NCBI RefSeq assembly: GCF_040678635.1
Contig: NZ_JBFATZ010000012.1
Coordinates: 124,001-188,000, forward strand
Direction: 5' to 3'
Length of the DNA: 64,000 nucleotides
DNA from: Thermopolyspora sp040678635
Lineage (GTDB): Bacteria > Actinomycetota > Actinomycetes > Streptosporangiales > Streptosporangiaceae
The translations under genes were made by a program, and so were the position numbers. The notes under the pieces are model-generated. The model ran no database searches, was not told where the DNA came from, and saw nothing but the letters and a program-made list of their open reading frames with translations. Below, piece after piece: positions 8,523-16,200 of the stretch (position 1 is its first letter; each line of letters starts with the position of its first letter).

Positions 8523-9053
8523 TCAGACCGGCGTACGCTCCTCTTCGACGTCGAGCCGCGTGTGGGCGACGAGGGCCTGCAGGGCGCGCATCGCGGCCCC
8601 GGCGTGGTTCCCCCAGGTGTTGAAGTAGGAGTACTGCAGCCACCACAGCGCCTCAAGCGGCCGACCGGCCTGGTAGTGACGCAGGCCGTGGACGAGGTCG
8701 GCCGCCACCGCGGCGAGGTCGTCGGACAGACGGTACGCGGTCACCGTGGTGTCCTTGTATGGATCGAACACCTCGGCGTAGTCGTCCACCGGGCCGAGCC
8801 GGGCCGCCAAGGCCGTGCGCAGCGGGTCGACGTCGGGGTCGGGACCGATCGGCGGCTCGATGTTGTTCTGCAGAATCACGTCCTCGACCGCGCCGAGTTG
8901 CGCCCCGGCGAGGCTCACCTGGCTGACCTCCACCAGCAGCAGCGGGAGGATGGCGTCCCCGCCCTCGCCGTTGGCCAGCCGCGTCAGACCGTCGAGGAAG
9001 TTCTGCGCGTGCCCCGCGACACGCTCGGCGAGAGCGTTCCACTCGTCATACAT
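8523..9053 (-). CDS. DUF5063 family protein
   Basis: This is a 176-residue, mostly helical cytoplasmic protein resembling the actinobacterial DUF5063 family, normally found directly downstream of recR. Recognisable pieces are LPLLLVEVSQVSLAGAQ and the aromatic-rich PLEALWWLQYSYFNTWGNHA near the C-terminus. Function is unknown. I start it at ATG 9053 (MYDEWNALAERV), with GGAG ten bases upstream, so its start overlaps the recR stop by eight bases. A frame extending nine codons further is less likely. Coupling to recR hints at a role in replication or repair, but nothing in the protein shows that. Confidence 0.8.
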   Translation of the reverse strand: MYDEWNALAERVAGHAQNFLDGLTRLANGEGGDAILPLLLVEVSQVSLAGAQLGAVEDVILQNNIEPPIGPDPDVDPLRTALAARLGPVDDYAEVFDPYKDTTVTAYRLSDDLAAVAADLVHGLRHYQAGRPLEALWWLQYSYFNTWGNHAGAAMRALQALVAHTRLDVEEERTPV

Positions 9054-9645
9054 CCAGCAGTCTCCGTCCTTCGAACGCACGGCCCAGTGTGACCTCGTCG
9101 GCGTACTCCAGATCGCCGCCGACGGGCAGCCCGCTGGCCAGCCGTGTCACTTTCAAACCCATCGGCTTGACGAGCCGGGCGAGGTAGGTCGCGGTCGCCT
9201 CACCCTCGAGGTTGGGGTCGGTGGCGAGGATCAACTCGGTGACCTGGCCGTCCGCCAGCCTCGTCATGAGTTCCCTGATGCGCAGATCGTCCGGGCCGAC
9301 GCCGTCGATGGGACTGATCGCACCGCCCAGGACGTGGTACCGCCCGCGGAACTCGCGGGTCTTCTCGATCGCGACGACGTCCTTGGACTCCTCGACGACG
9401 CAGATCACGTGGGGGTCGCGCCGCATGTCGCGGCAGATCCGGCACTCCTCCTCAGCCGCGACGTTCCCGCACACCCGGCAAAAGCGCACCTTCTCCTTGA
9501 CCTCAAGCAGCACGTGCGCGAGCCGCTTGACATCCGCCGGGTCCGCGGCGAGCAGGTGGAACGCGATGCGCTGCGCGCTCTTGGGACCGACGCCCGGCAG
9601 CGTGCCGAGCTCGTCGATCAGGCTCTGGACGACCCCTTCGTACAT
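9046..9645 (-). CDS. recR: Recombination mediator protein RecR
   Basis: RecR acts with RecO (and RecF) to load RecA on gapped single-stranded DNA. The 199-residue protein is the usual length. It has an N-terminal helix-hairpin-helix (ELGTLPGVGPKSAQRIAFHL), a C4 zinc finger (C56, C59, C68, C71), a Toprim domain (VICVVEESKDVVAIE, then ATDPNLEGEATA) and the C-terminal Walker-B-like tail. It lies 16 bp downstream of ybaB and overlaps the DUF5063 gene, so the three form one minus-strand transcription unit. Confidence 0.97.
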   Translation of the reverse strand: MYEGVVQSLIDELGTLPGVGPKSAQRIAFHLLAADPADVKRLAHVLLEVKEKVRFCRVCGNVAAEEECRICRDMRRDPHVICVVEESKDVVAIEKTREFRGRYHVLGGAISPIDGVGPDDLRIRELMTRLADGQVTELILATDPNLEGEATATYLARLVKPMGLKVTRLASGLPVGGDLEYADEVTLGRAFEGRRLLDV

Positions 9646-9661
9646 CGGTCGAAACCCGTGC

Positions 9662-10015
9662 TCAGAACCCGGGCAGCGCCGGACCGCCGAAGGCGCCGCC
9701 CAGCCCCTGCGCCAACGGGCCGAGCTTCTCCTGCTGCAGTTCCGCGGCCGCCCTCGTGGCGTCCCGAACGGCCGCGATCACCAGGTCGGCGATCGTCTCG
9801 GCGGTGTCATCGGGGTCATCGGGATCGATGACCTTCGGACTGATCTTCAGCTCCAGCAGGTCCCCGCCGCCGTTGACGACGGCGACGACCAGCCCGCCGC
9901 CCGCGGTGCCCTCGACCTGGGCGTCGTTGAGCTCCTGCTGCGCGGTAACGAACTGCTGCTGCATGAGCTGCGCCTGCTCCAGCATCTGCTGCAGGTTGAC
10001 ATCCCCTGGATTCAC
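9662..10015 (-). CDS. YbaB/EbfC family nucleoid-associated protein
   Basis: This small DNA-binding protein of 117 residues forms tweezer-like dimers in characterised homologues and is typically encoded between dnaX and recR. Visible features are the coiled N-terminal helix (LQQMLEQAQLMQQQFVTAQQ), the strands GLVVAVVNGGGDLLELKISP and the second helix (ETIADLVIAAVRDATRAA). The start is GTG at 10015 with GAGGAG nine bases upstream. The C-terminal Gly/Pro-rich end (GLGGAFGGPALPGF) is disordered. It is probably involved in nucleoid organisation or recombination with RecR. Confidence 0.93.
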   Translation of the reverse strand: MNPGDVNLQQMLEQAQLMQQQFVTAQQELNDAQVEGTAGGGLVVAVVNGGGDLLELKISPKVIDPDDPDDTAETIADLVIAAVRDATRAAAELQQEKLGPLAQGLGGAFGGPALPGF

Positions 10016-10609
10016 GATGGTGCGCTCCTCATGGCTTCGCTTGTCTTCACGAGCCTACGGGGTTTGCCCCAGGAGTTGCACTGGAGGACGCACGTGTTCC
10101 ACCGGACGGGCCGACGATCCATGCGACCGTACGCCCAGCCCCACCCGGCCGCGCTGCTCCCCCGGCCGCAACGAATCGCCTGGTTCGTCGCGATGCCCAC
10201 ACATGTACGCGGTCCGCGTGGCGTCGGTCGGCACCGTACATCGGCACGCCCTCGCGACATCCGTAAATTACCGACCGGCGAAACGATGCGGCCACGACAG
10301 CCGTTTCGGTCACCGCCGCGCAGGCGCGTCCACCGTCGGCCCCCGCCCCGCCACCGACACCGTCGCCGCCCGCACCGCTCGCCTGCGAATCCGGTTTGGT
10401 GACCGTGCACGGCTCCTGACGCTCCGGGGCCGGACCGATCAGGCACCAGGGAAGCCGTGGCACCCGCAAACGATGCACGCCATCCCGAGGCCGGCCACCC
10501 CGTCACGCTCACCATCGCCGGCGGGCTCCACTGATCGGCACCGGCCCGGACGACGACCACCGATGCGGCAGCCGGGCGACGGGCCCTGTCATCACCCGGC
10601 GACCGGGTG
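10016..10609. other. 594-bp gap between dnaX and ybaB with no supported gene
   Basis: Open frames exist on both strands (for example 10047-10478 minus). Their translations are Arg/Gly/Ser-rich without recognisable domains, and none has a ribosome-binding site. A hairpin-capable CGAAACG / CGTTTCG pair lies around 10277-10308. The gap is long for a core replication operon; the contents are unexplained. Confidence 0.4.
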
Positions 10610-13144
10610 CTAGGTGTGATCGATCTCACCGATGATCTGTCCGCCGAGCTCACGCTGGATCAACTGCATGCCCACCAGGCCGTCGCCGTCGGCGTCCATG
10701 TCGTTGTCCGGGTCCACCTCGTCCACATCCGCCGCGGGGCGACGGCCCGGCACCGCGTCGGGCCAGGCGTCGACCCCACCGCCCTGCCGCGCACCCGGCT
10801 GGCCGGTGCGCGGGCGCGCCTGGGCGGCGGCTTTGGCGGCGGAACGCGCCGCGGCGAGACCGGCCGTAGGCGCGGGACTGGCAGGCTCATACTCGTCGTC
10901 GGACGGCGCGTCGGGCCAGGAGTCGTCGGTGGCGGACGCCGCCTGCGACTGCCGCGCCGACGCGGGACGGCCCGCCCCGGTCTGTACGGCCGTGCCCCCC
11001 GCCCCAGCGGAGCCGCGCGCGGCGGACGCGGAGGCCCCCGTTCCTCCAAGGCCATCCGAACCTCTGACCCCGACTTCCCCGGACCCACCCGAGGGCACGG
11101 CTCCTCCGCCCCCCGCCGGGCCCCCCGCCGAGGCGAAGCCACCGCCCGCAGAAGTTCCTCCACCGGAACCGGCGCCACCCGCCGCAGGCGCGGAGCCCCC
11201 CGGACCAGAGGCATGACCAAATGAGCCGCCTCCGGCCGGACCGCCACGTGCCCCCGAACCCGAACCCGAACCCGGACCCGGACCCGGACCCGGAACCGAC
11301 GCGGGACCGGATCCACCGGCCGGGCCGGTACCGCCCACCACGGCCTCAACACGCCACTGCCCGCCCAGCACCTCGCCGAGCGCCGCCGCCACGACCTCGT
11401 CGCGCTTGCCCGCGAGGAAGCCCTTCATCGTGCCGGGCTTGTCGAAGCTCAGCGTGGCGACGTTCCCCTCCAGGCCGATGAGCCGCCCTTCGGTGCTGAG
11501 AATGCTCCACGTCACCCGCTGGCGCTGTTTGATCGCCTCCAGCACCCGAGGCCACGCCTGGAACGCCGCAGCGGCCCCACCGGAGCTCGCCTGCGCCGTC
11601 GGCGACGCGGCCGAGGAAGCGGCGGCCGGCGGTACACCCGCGGCCGAGCCACTCCCCTGCCGCCCATGCGAGCCCTCGGACCGCGCGGATCCGGGCCGCG
11701 AAGGCTCGGGCCAATCGTCGGCGGGCCGTACCCCCGACACCCCGGACATCCCGGGCGCGGCGGACGAGCCGGAACCCGCACCCGGCGACGAAGGGCCGAC
11801 AGGCCCTCCCTGCACCGGCGCGGCCTGCACCGGCGCGGCCTGAGCCGGTGCGGTCTGAGCCTGCGCGGCCCCGACCGGAGCCGAAGACACGGAACCGCCG
11901 CCCGCCTGCGACACGACCGGGCCAGCTGCTTGAGCGGGCACGGCGGCAGGTGCCGGGGCCTGCGCGTACACCTGCACGGAACCGGACGCGACACCGCGCT
12001 CAAGACGCTCCAGCCGGGCGAGGACGGACGCCTCCCCCTGGTCGGCCCCCGGCAACAGCACACGGGCGCACATCAACTCAAGCAGCAGCCGAGGCGACGT
12101 GGCCCCGCGCATCTCGGTGAGCCCGGCGTTGAACACCTCGGCGGCCCGCGTCAGCTCCGCCGGCCCCATCAGCGCCACCTGGGCCTTCAAACGCTCCAGT
12201 TCATCGTCGGGCCGGTCGAGCAGCCCGTTGGCGGCTGCCTCGGGCACATTGGCGAGCACCACCAGGTCCCGGAACCGTTCCAGCAGGTCCATCGCGAACC
12301 GACGCGGATCGTGCCCGCCCTCGATCACCCGGTTGAGCGCCTGAAACACCTTCGCGCCGTCCCGCCGCGCGAACGCGTCCACCACCTCGTCGAGCAGGTC
12401 CGCGTCGGTGTACCCCAGCAGCGAGACCGCCCGCTGGTACGTGATGCCCGACTCGTCCGACCCGGCGAGCAACTGATCGAGGATCGACAGCGAGTCCCGC
12501 GCCGACCCCGCCCCCGCCCGCACGGCCAGCGGCAACGCCGCCGCCTCGTACGGCACGCCCTCGGCCTGAAGGATCTCCTCCATCAGTTGCCGCAACGTCG
12601 ACGGCGGCATCAGCCGGAACGGATAGTGGTGCGTCCGCGACTTGATCGTGCCGATGACCTTCTCCGGCTCGGTCGTCGCGAACACGAACTTCAGATGCGG
12701 CGGCGGCTCCTCGACGAGCTTGAGCAGCGCGTTGAACCCTTCCCGGGTCACCATGTGCGCCTCGTCGATGATGTAAATCTTGAACCGCGCCGAAACCGGG
12801 GCGAAGAACGCCCGCTCACGAAGATCACGCGCGTCGTCCACACCACCGTGCGACGCCGCGTCGATCTCTATGACATCGAGGTGACCGGGCCCGGTGGGCG
12901 CGAGCGCGACACACGACTCGCACACCCCACACGGATCGGGCGTGGGCCCCTTCTCGCAGTTGAGGGACCGGGCGAGAATGCGCGCGCTTGAGGTCTTGCC
13001 GCATCCGCGCGGCCCACTGAACAGGTAAGCGTGGTGAATCCGGCCGGTGCGCAACGCCTGCCGCAACGGCTCGGTGACATGCTCTTGACCCTTGACCTCG
13101 GCGAACGTCCCGGGCCGGTACTTGCGGTAGAGCGCAAGACTCAT
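10610..13144 (-). CDS. dnaX: DNA polymerase III subunit gamma/tau
   Basis: This is the clamp-loader ATPase of the replicative polymerase, 844 residues. The AAA+ part spans residues 1-370: Walker A GPRGCGKT (44-51), four zinc-site cysteines (63, 72, 75, 78), Walker B IIDEAH and sensor 1 (FVFATTEP). After the collar domain (to about residue 380) a low-complexity Ala/Gly/Pro/Ser linker alternates with a folded piece (AWPRVLEAIKQRQRVTWSIL), a DnaB/polymerase-binding-type domain. A very Gly-rich tail contains a PG/SG dipeptide run, encoded by a 6-bp repeat near 11244-11300. No slippery heptamer for programmed frameshifting was recognised. The gene starts about 30 bp after the SRP RNA gene. Confidence 0.96.
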   Translation of the reverse strand: MSLALYRKYRPGTFAEVKGQEHVTEPLRQALRTGRIHHAYLFSGPRGCGKTSSARILARSLNCEKGPTPDPCGVCESCVALAPTGPGHLDVIEIDAASHGGVDDARDLRERAFFAPVSARFKIYIIDEAHMVTREGFNALLKLVEEPPPHLKFVFATTEPEKVIGTIKSRTHHYPFRLMPPSTLRQLMEEILQAEGVPYEAAALPLAVRAGAGSARDSLSILDQLLAGSDESGITYQRAVSLLGYTDADLLDEVVDAFARRDGAKVFQALNRVIEGGHDPRRFAMDLLERFRDLVVLANVPEAAANGLLDRPDDELERLKAQVALMGPAELTRAAEVFNAGLTEMRGATSPRLLLELMCARVLLPGADQGEASVLARLERLERGVASGSVQVYAQAPAPAAVPAQAAGPVVSQAGGGSVSSAPVGAAQAQTAPAQAAPVQAAPVQGGPVGPSSPGAGSGSSAAPGMSGVSGVRPADDWPEPSRPGSARSEGSHGRQGSGSAAGVPPAAASSAASPTAQASSGGAAAAFQAWPRVLEAIKQRQRVTWSILSTEGRLIGLEGNVATLSFDKPGTMKGFLAGKRDEVVAAALGEVLGGQWRVEAVVGGTGPAGGSGPASVPGPGPGPGSGSGSGARGGPAGGGSFGHASGPGGSAPAAGGAGSGGGTSAGGGFASAGGPAGGGGAVPSGGSGEVGVRGSDGLGGTGASASAARGSAGAGGTAVQTGAGRPASARQSQAASATDDSWPDAPSDDEYEPASPAPTAGLAAARSAAKAAAQARPRTGQPGARQGGGVDAWPDAVPGRRPAADVDEVDPDNDMDADGDGLVGMQLIQRELGGQIIGEIDHT
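11244..11303. repeat. Hexanucleotide repeat inside dnaX
   Basis: Tandem GAACCC and GGACCC units (plus-strand reading) encode a Pro-Gly / Ser-Gly dipeptide run in the disordered tail of DnaX. It is likely to be length-variable between strains. Confidence 0.6.
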
Positions 13145-13173
13145 GAGGGGTGATCCCGTCCGGTGACTAAGGC

Positions 13174-13264
13174 TAGGGACCCCCCGCGCACCCGCCAGAG
13201 CCCGCTTATCCTTGCTGCCTTCCGGCCCTGGGGAGGTTCACAGGATGACGCCGCACGAGGGGTC
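13174..13264 (-). ncRNA. ffs: Small signal recognition particle RNA (4.5S-type)
   Basis: The minus strand has the universal domain IV core, GGCCGGAAGGCAGCAAG (GGAA tetraloop plus the asymmetric AGCA internal loop), which binds Ffh. The ends pair through GACCCC (5') and GGGGTC (3'). A TAGACT -10 hexamer (13272-13277) lies seven bases before the predicted 5' end at 13264. Location just upstream of dnaX is the conserved actinobacterial position. The exact 3' end is estimated from pairing only. Confidence 0.9.
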
Positions 13265-13271
13265 GCCGACC

Positions 13272-13277
13272 AGTCTA
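13272..13277 (-). promoter_or_regulatory. -10 hexamer of the SRP RNA gene
   Basis: TAGACT on the minus strand lies seven bases before the first paired base of the RNA. It fits a transcription start at the mature 5' end. Confidence 0.5.
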
Positions 13278-13604
13278 GCCATGTCCAGCAGTGCTCGGGC
13301 GCATACACGCCACCCACCCGAACAGACTCCCCACCACCCCACGCACCCCGCCCCCAAGACTCCGCCGTTCCCCATCCAGCCGACAATCCACCACGGCCTC
13401 CGCAGACCCGCCCTCCCCGACAAGCACCTCGCCCCACCGCGCCATCACACCCGCCGCCGTACGCCGAGCCGCCTGCCACCTTCAACCTGACGACCTCCTG
13501 AGCAGCACCGAACCGCGACGCGACCACAAGGCGGCCGATTCGTGACCATCCACACGCCGGGAACATGGTCTACGCACCGCTGAAAGTTAGATAGGCTTCT
13601 CCAC
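13278..13604. other. Gap between SRP RNA and tRNA-Ser(GGA)
   Basis: About 330 bp with no recognisable gene. Frames here translate to Pro/Thr/Arg-rich sequence without domains. The only signal seen is the tRNA -10 hexamer TAGGCT at 13592-13597. Confidence 0.45.
13592..13597 (+). promoter_or_regulatory. -10 hexamer of tRNA-Ser(GGA)
   Basis: TAGGCT lies seven bases before the mature tRNA 5' end, so transcription probably starts at or next to it. Confidence 0.5.
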
Positions 13605-13690
13605 GGAGGATTCGCCTAGTTGGCCTAGGGCGCACGCTTGGAAAGCGTGTTGGGGGCAACCCCTCGCGAGTTCGAATCTCGCATCCTCCG
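13605..13690 (+). tRNA. tRNA-Ser (anticodon GGA)
   Basis: The acceptor arms GGAGGAT / ATCCTCC pair perfectly, followed by discriminator G. The anticodon loop TTGGAAA carries GGA (reads UCC/UCU). A long class II variable arm (TGGGGGCAACCCCTC) and the T-loop TTCGAAT are present. The 3' CCA is not encoded, consistent with a CCA-adding enzyme in this window. Confidence 0.96.
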
Positions 13691-13708
13691 CGCTTGGTTG
13701 AGCAGCGC

Positions 13709-13742
13709 CATAGGGCCGGTCCAGTCATGGACCGGCCCTATG
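13709..13742 (+). terminator. Hairpin terminator after tRNA-Ser(GGA)
   Basis: A perfect 15-bp stem (CATAGGGCCGGTCCA and its complement) has a GTCA loop, 18 nt past the tRNA end. There is no U-tract. Confidence 0.75.
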
Positions 13743-13866
13743 CGTGTCCAGGGCCCGCCTGTCCGAACTCTCGGTTTGGTCCTCAGTTGTCTCCTTCAGG
13801 GCATGGACCACCCGCCGCGCCGCCGTCAGCGCTGCCAGTCGGCTTCCTGTCTGCTTTTCCCCGGCG

Positions 13867-14988
13867 CTATCGGTGCGCGAGAAGGACCGCGTGGTGGTCG
13901 ATGTCGGCAGGGCCGTCGGGGTCGGCGTGTACGGTGGCGGCCCGCAGACATGGCAGCTCGTGGATGAGCCGGTGTTCGGCCTCCACCGCCACGGCGTGCG
14001 CCGCGATGAGCGACAGTTCGTGGCGTACCGCGATCTCGACCTCGGCGCGCAAGGCGTGACCGATCCAGCGCAGCCGGACCGCGCCGACCCGCTCAACCCC
14101 GGGCACGCCTGACAAGATCTGCTCGGCCTGTGCGATCAATTCGGGATCGACCGCGTCCATCAGCCGGTGATAGATCTCTCGGGCGGCGTCCCGCAGGACG
14201 AAGCAGATCGCCACCGTGATCAGCAAACCGACGAGCGGATCGGCGAGCGGGAAGCCGAGCGCGCTGCCGCCGGCGCCGAGAAGAACGGCCAGGGAGGTGA
14301 AGCCGTCAGTGCGGGCGTGCAGGCCGTCGGCCACCAGCGCGGCCGAGCCGATCTCGCGACCGACCTTGATCCGGTAGCGGGCCACCCATTCATTGCCGAG
14401 GAAGCCGACCACGCCGGCGGCGGCCACCAGGCCAAGCGCTTGCACGTCTTCGGGAGCGATCAGACGCTTGACGGCCTCGTACCCGGCCATGCCCGCCGAG
14501 AGGGCGATCAAGGCCACGATGACGATCCCGGCCAGGTCCTCGGCCCGGCCATAGCCGTACGTGAACCGGCGCGTGGCCGCCCGACGCCCCAGTGAGAAGG
14601 CGATCGCCAGCGGGACCGCCGTCAGCGCATCGGCGAAGTTGTGCAGCGTGTCGCCCAGCAGCGCCACCGATCCGGAGGCGGCCACGATCGTCGCTTGGAC
14701 CAGCGCGGTCGCCATGAGCACGGCAAAAGAGATCGCCAGCACGCGTAGGCCCCGACTGCTGGACTCCAGAGCCGCGTCGGTCTTGGCGGCACTGTCATGA
14801 CTGTGCGGAGTGAAGGCGTGACCAGCGCGGGCAAGCAGCGCGCGCACATTGCCGGACCCGCCTGTCCCTCGTTGCCCGTGTCCGTGGCCGTGTCCGTGTC
14901 CGTGACCCTCACTCACGTAATCGGTCGGACGGCCGGTCGGTACCTGGTCACGGCACTGCTGCTCGCGGGGAGTGCTCTGGTCGGTCAC
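13867..14988 (-). CDS. Cation diffusion facilitator (zinc-type CDF) exporter
   Basis: This is a membrane antiporter that expels Zn2+, Co2+ or similar ions in exchange for protons, 373 residues. A His/Gly-rich metal-binding stretch (residues 28-38, GHGHGHGHG) precedes about six membrane helices. The metal-site motif GDTLHNFADA lies in helix 2 and the second ADGLHARTDG in helix 5. The C-terminal cytoplasmic domain follows (residues about 290-373). I start it at GTG 14988, with GGAG five bases upstream; the open frame continues 87 codons further without similarity. It is divergent from an ArsR-family regulator, the classic arrangement for metal-inducible efflux. Confidence 0.93.
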   Translation of the reverse strand: MTDQSTPREQQCRDQVPTGRPTDYVSEGHGHGHGHGHGQRGTGGSGNVRALLARAGHAFTPHSHDSAAKTDAALESSSRGLRVLAISFAVLMATALVQATIVAASGSVALLGDTLHNFADALTAVPLAIAFSLGRRAATRRFTYGYGRAEDLAGIVIVALIALSAGMAGYEAVKRLIAPEDVQALGLVAAAGVVGFLGNEWVARYRIKVGREIGSAALVADGLHARTDGFTSLAVLLGAGGSALGFPLADPLVGLLITVAICFVLRDAAREIYHRLMDAVDPELIAQAEQILSGVPGVERVGAVRLRWIGHALRAEVEIAVRHELSLIAAHAVAVEAEHRLIHELPCLRAATVHADPDGPADIDHHAVLLAHR

Positions 14989-15062
14989 AACGGCTCCAGC
15001 TTGTGGGGATAGGGGTACACCGGATGGGTCGGCTGGACGGCGCACCACACATCCTCCATTAT

Positions 15063-15086
15063 GTGCATATGAGCGCACGCATGCAC
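15063..15086. promoter_or_regulatory. ArsR-type operator in the CDF/ArsR divergent region
   Basis: A 24-bp imperfect palindrome (GTGCAT..GCGC..ATGCAC, 10 of 12 symmetric positions agree) lies between the divergent genes and covers the proposed arsR start. Size and position suit an ArsR/SmtB operator. It is not experimentally shown. Confidence 0.5.
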
Positions 15087-15449
15087 CTATCAGGTGCGTA
15101 CGACTGGCAGGAACACACCACAGGCGAACACTCCCAAGGGGCCCAAGGGGAACGTCTGGCGGTGGCCGCCGACATCCTGTCCCTGCTGGCCGACCGCACC
15201 CGCTTGGCTCTGCTGCAACGGCTGTCGGAGGGAGAGGCGGATGTGACAACGCTCACAGCAGCCTGCGGCCTCGCCCGCCCTGCGGTGAGCCAGCACCTGG
15301 CCCGCCTGCGCTTGGCCGATCTCGTCACCACCCGCAAGGAGGGCCGCCGCGTGATCTACGCCCTGCGCCACGGGCACCTACGGCGCCTGGTCGACGAAGC
15401 ACTCAACGCGGCGGACCATCAGCTCGGCCGCCTCCCGTCCCACGATTGA
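15069..15449 (+). CDS. ArsR/SmtB family metal-responsive repressor
   Basis: This winged helix-turn-helix repressor is of the metal-sensing type. The core domain runs LAVAADILSLLADRTRLALLQ, then TTLTAACGLARPAVSQHLARL (recognition helix) and the wing LVTTRKEGRRVIYAL. His-rich flanks (residues near HLSGAYDWQEHTTGEH at the N-terminus and HGHLRRL...DHQ at the C-terminus) could form the metal site. The start is uncertain: ATG 15069, ATG 15081 and an upstream GTG 15003 are all in frame, and none has a clear ribosome-binding site. It probably represses the divergent CDF exporter. Confidence 0.88.
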   Translation: MSARMHLSGAYDWQEHTTGEHSQGAQGERLAVAADILSLLADRTRLALLQRLSEGEADVTTLTAACGLARPAVSQHLARLRLADLVTTRKEGRRVIYALRHGHLRRLVDEALNAADHQLGRLPSHD

Positions 15450-15655
15450 ACCCGCCCGGCAGGGCTGTGCGATGCCCCTCACCACCAGATGGGAGCGCCG
15501 TGATCAAATTCACTGGGCCCCGTGGTCGGCTCGGCGGACGCCACATGATCTCAATCAGGCGGACTGATCACGGCAGGCCAGGACATCGGACCGAAACCCA
15601 AGCCGGACTTCGAGATCGGATTCCGGCATCGTACGGCCCCTCGCCGATTCTCTCC

Positions 15656-15661
15656 TAAACT
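15656..15661 (+). promoter_or_regulatory. -10 hexamer of a leaderless gene (15669)
   Basis: TAAACT ends seven bases before the GTG start at 15669, and there is no ribosome-binding site. The transcript is predicted to be leaderless. Confidence 0.45.
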
Positions 15662-15668
15662 ACATAGC

Positions 15669-15971
15669 GTGATCTTTAAGATGGTCGGCGACGTACGCCC
15701 TTACCCCGAGCACGGACTCTCCAACCGGGAGTGGGCGCAGATACCTCCTCGCCAGGTCCGCCTCGACTCTCTGATCACCACCAAGGCCGTGCTCGACCTG
15801 CACTCCCTGCTCGCCAAGGACTCGACGTTCTACGGCGACCTGTTCCCGCACGTCATCCAGTGGCGCGGCGAGCTCTACCTCGAAGACGGCCTGCACCGCG
15901 CCCTCCGCGCCGCCCTCCACCAGCGCTCGGTCCTCCACGCCCGCGTCCTGGAGTTGGAGAACGACGAGTAG
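15669..15971 (+). CDS. Small conserved actinobacterial protein, possibly ParB-N-like
   Basis: This 100-residue cytoplasmic protein is conserved in actinobacteria and sometimes labelled as a VapB-type antitoxin, although no toxin partner is present. The sequence reads like a single-domain ParB/sulfiredoxin-type fold: VRLDSLITTKAVLDLHSLL at the start and LYLEDGLHRALRAALHQRSVLHARVLEL at the end, where DGxHRxxAA is the characteristic turn. Function is unknown. It begins with GTG at 15669, without a ribosome-binding site, seven bases after a -10 hexamer. It is followed directly by tRNA-Ser(CGA). Confidence 0.75.
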   Translation: MIFKMVGDVRPYPEHGLSNREWAQIPPRQVRLDSLITTKAVLDLHSLLAKDSTFYGDLFPHVIQWRGELYLEDGLHRALRAALHQRSVLHARVLELENDE

Positions 15972-16039
15972 AACCCCTCCAGCCGGGACAACCGGCGCGT
16001 CAGCCGGATAACCGTGCACAGGTCCCGTTCATTTTCGGG

Positions 16040-16045
16040 TAGGCT
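16040..16045 (+). promoter_or_regulatory. -10 hexamer of tRNA-Ser(CGA)
   Basis: TAGGCT lies seven bases before the mature tRNA, identical in sequence and spacing to the -10 of tRNA-Ser(GGA). Confidence 0.5.
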
Positions 16046-16052
16046 GCTCCGC

Positions 16053-16139
16053 GGTGGAGTCGCCTAGTGGCCGAGGGCGCACGCCTCGAAAGCGTGTGAT
16101 GGGGCAACCTATCCGTGGGTTCAAATCCCACCTCCACCG
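16053..16139 (+). tRNA. tRNA-Ser (anticodon CGA)
   Basis: The acceptor GGTGGAG / CTCCACC pairs perfectly, with discriminator G. The anticodon loop CTCGAAA carries CGA (reads UCG). A long variable arm (TGATGGGGCAACCTATC) and T-loop TTCAAAT are present. CCA is not encoded. The D arm and the anticodon stem (GCACGC / GCGTG) closely match the other tRNA-Ser 2.4 kb upstream. Confidence 0.96.
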
Positions 16140-16147
16140 CCACTCAG

Positions 16148-16182
16148 AGGGCCTCCGAGCCGACCACCGGCGCGGAGGCCCT
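16148..16182 (+). terminator. Hairpin terminator after tRNA-Ser(CGA)
   Basis: A perfect 10-bp stem (AGGGCCTCCG / CGGAGGCCCT) with a 15-nt loop begins eight bases after the tRNA. Confidence 0.65.
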
Positions 16183-16187
16183 ACTCG

Positions 16188-16193
16188 TAGACT
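16188..16193 (+). promoter_or_regulatory. -10 hexamer of the leaderless HAD gene
   Basis: TAGACT lies seven bases before GTG 16201; there is no ribosome-binding site. Confidence 0.45.
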
Positions 16194-16200
16194 CGCCACC

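Noticed and set aside
10047..10478. 143-codon minus-strand frame in the dnaX-ybaB gap
   Set aside because: No ribosome-binding site, no recognisable domain and weak codon bias; not enough to call a gene.
10610..13144. Programmed frameshift in dnaX giving a separate gamma subunit
   Set aside because: No A-rich slippery heptamer was seen in this very GC-rich gene, so only the long product is supported.
13291..13545. Short frames between SRP RNA and tRNA-Ser(GGA)
   Set aside because: Pro/Thr/Arg-rich products, no start signals, overlapping on both strands; not supported.
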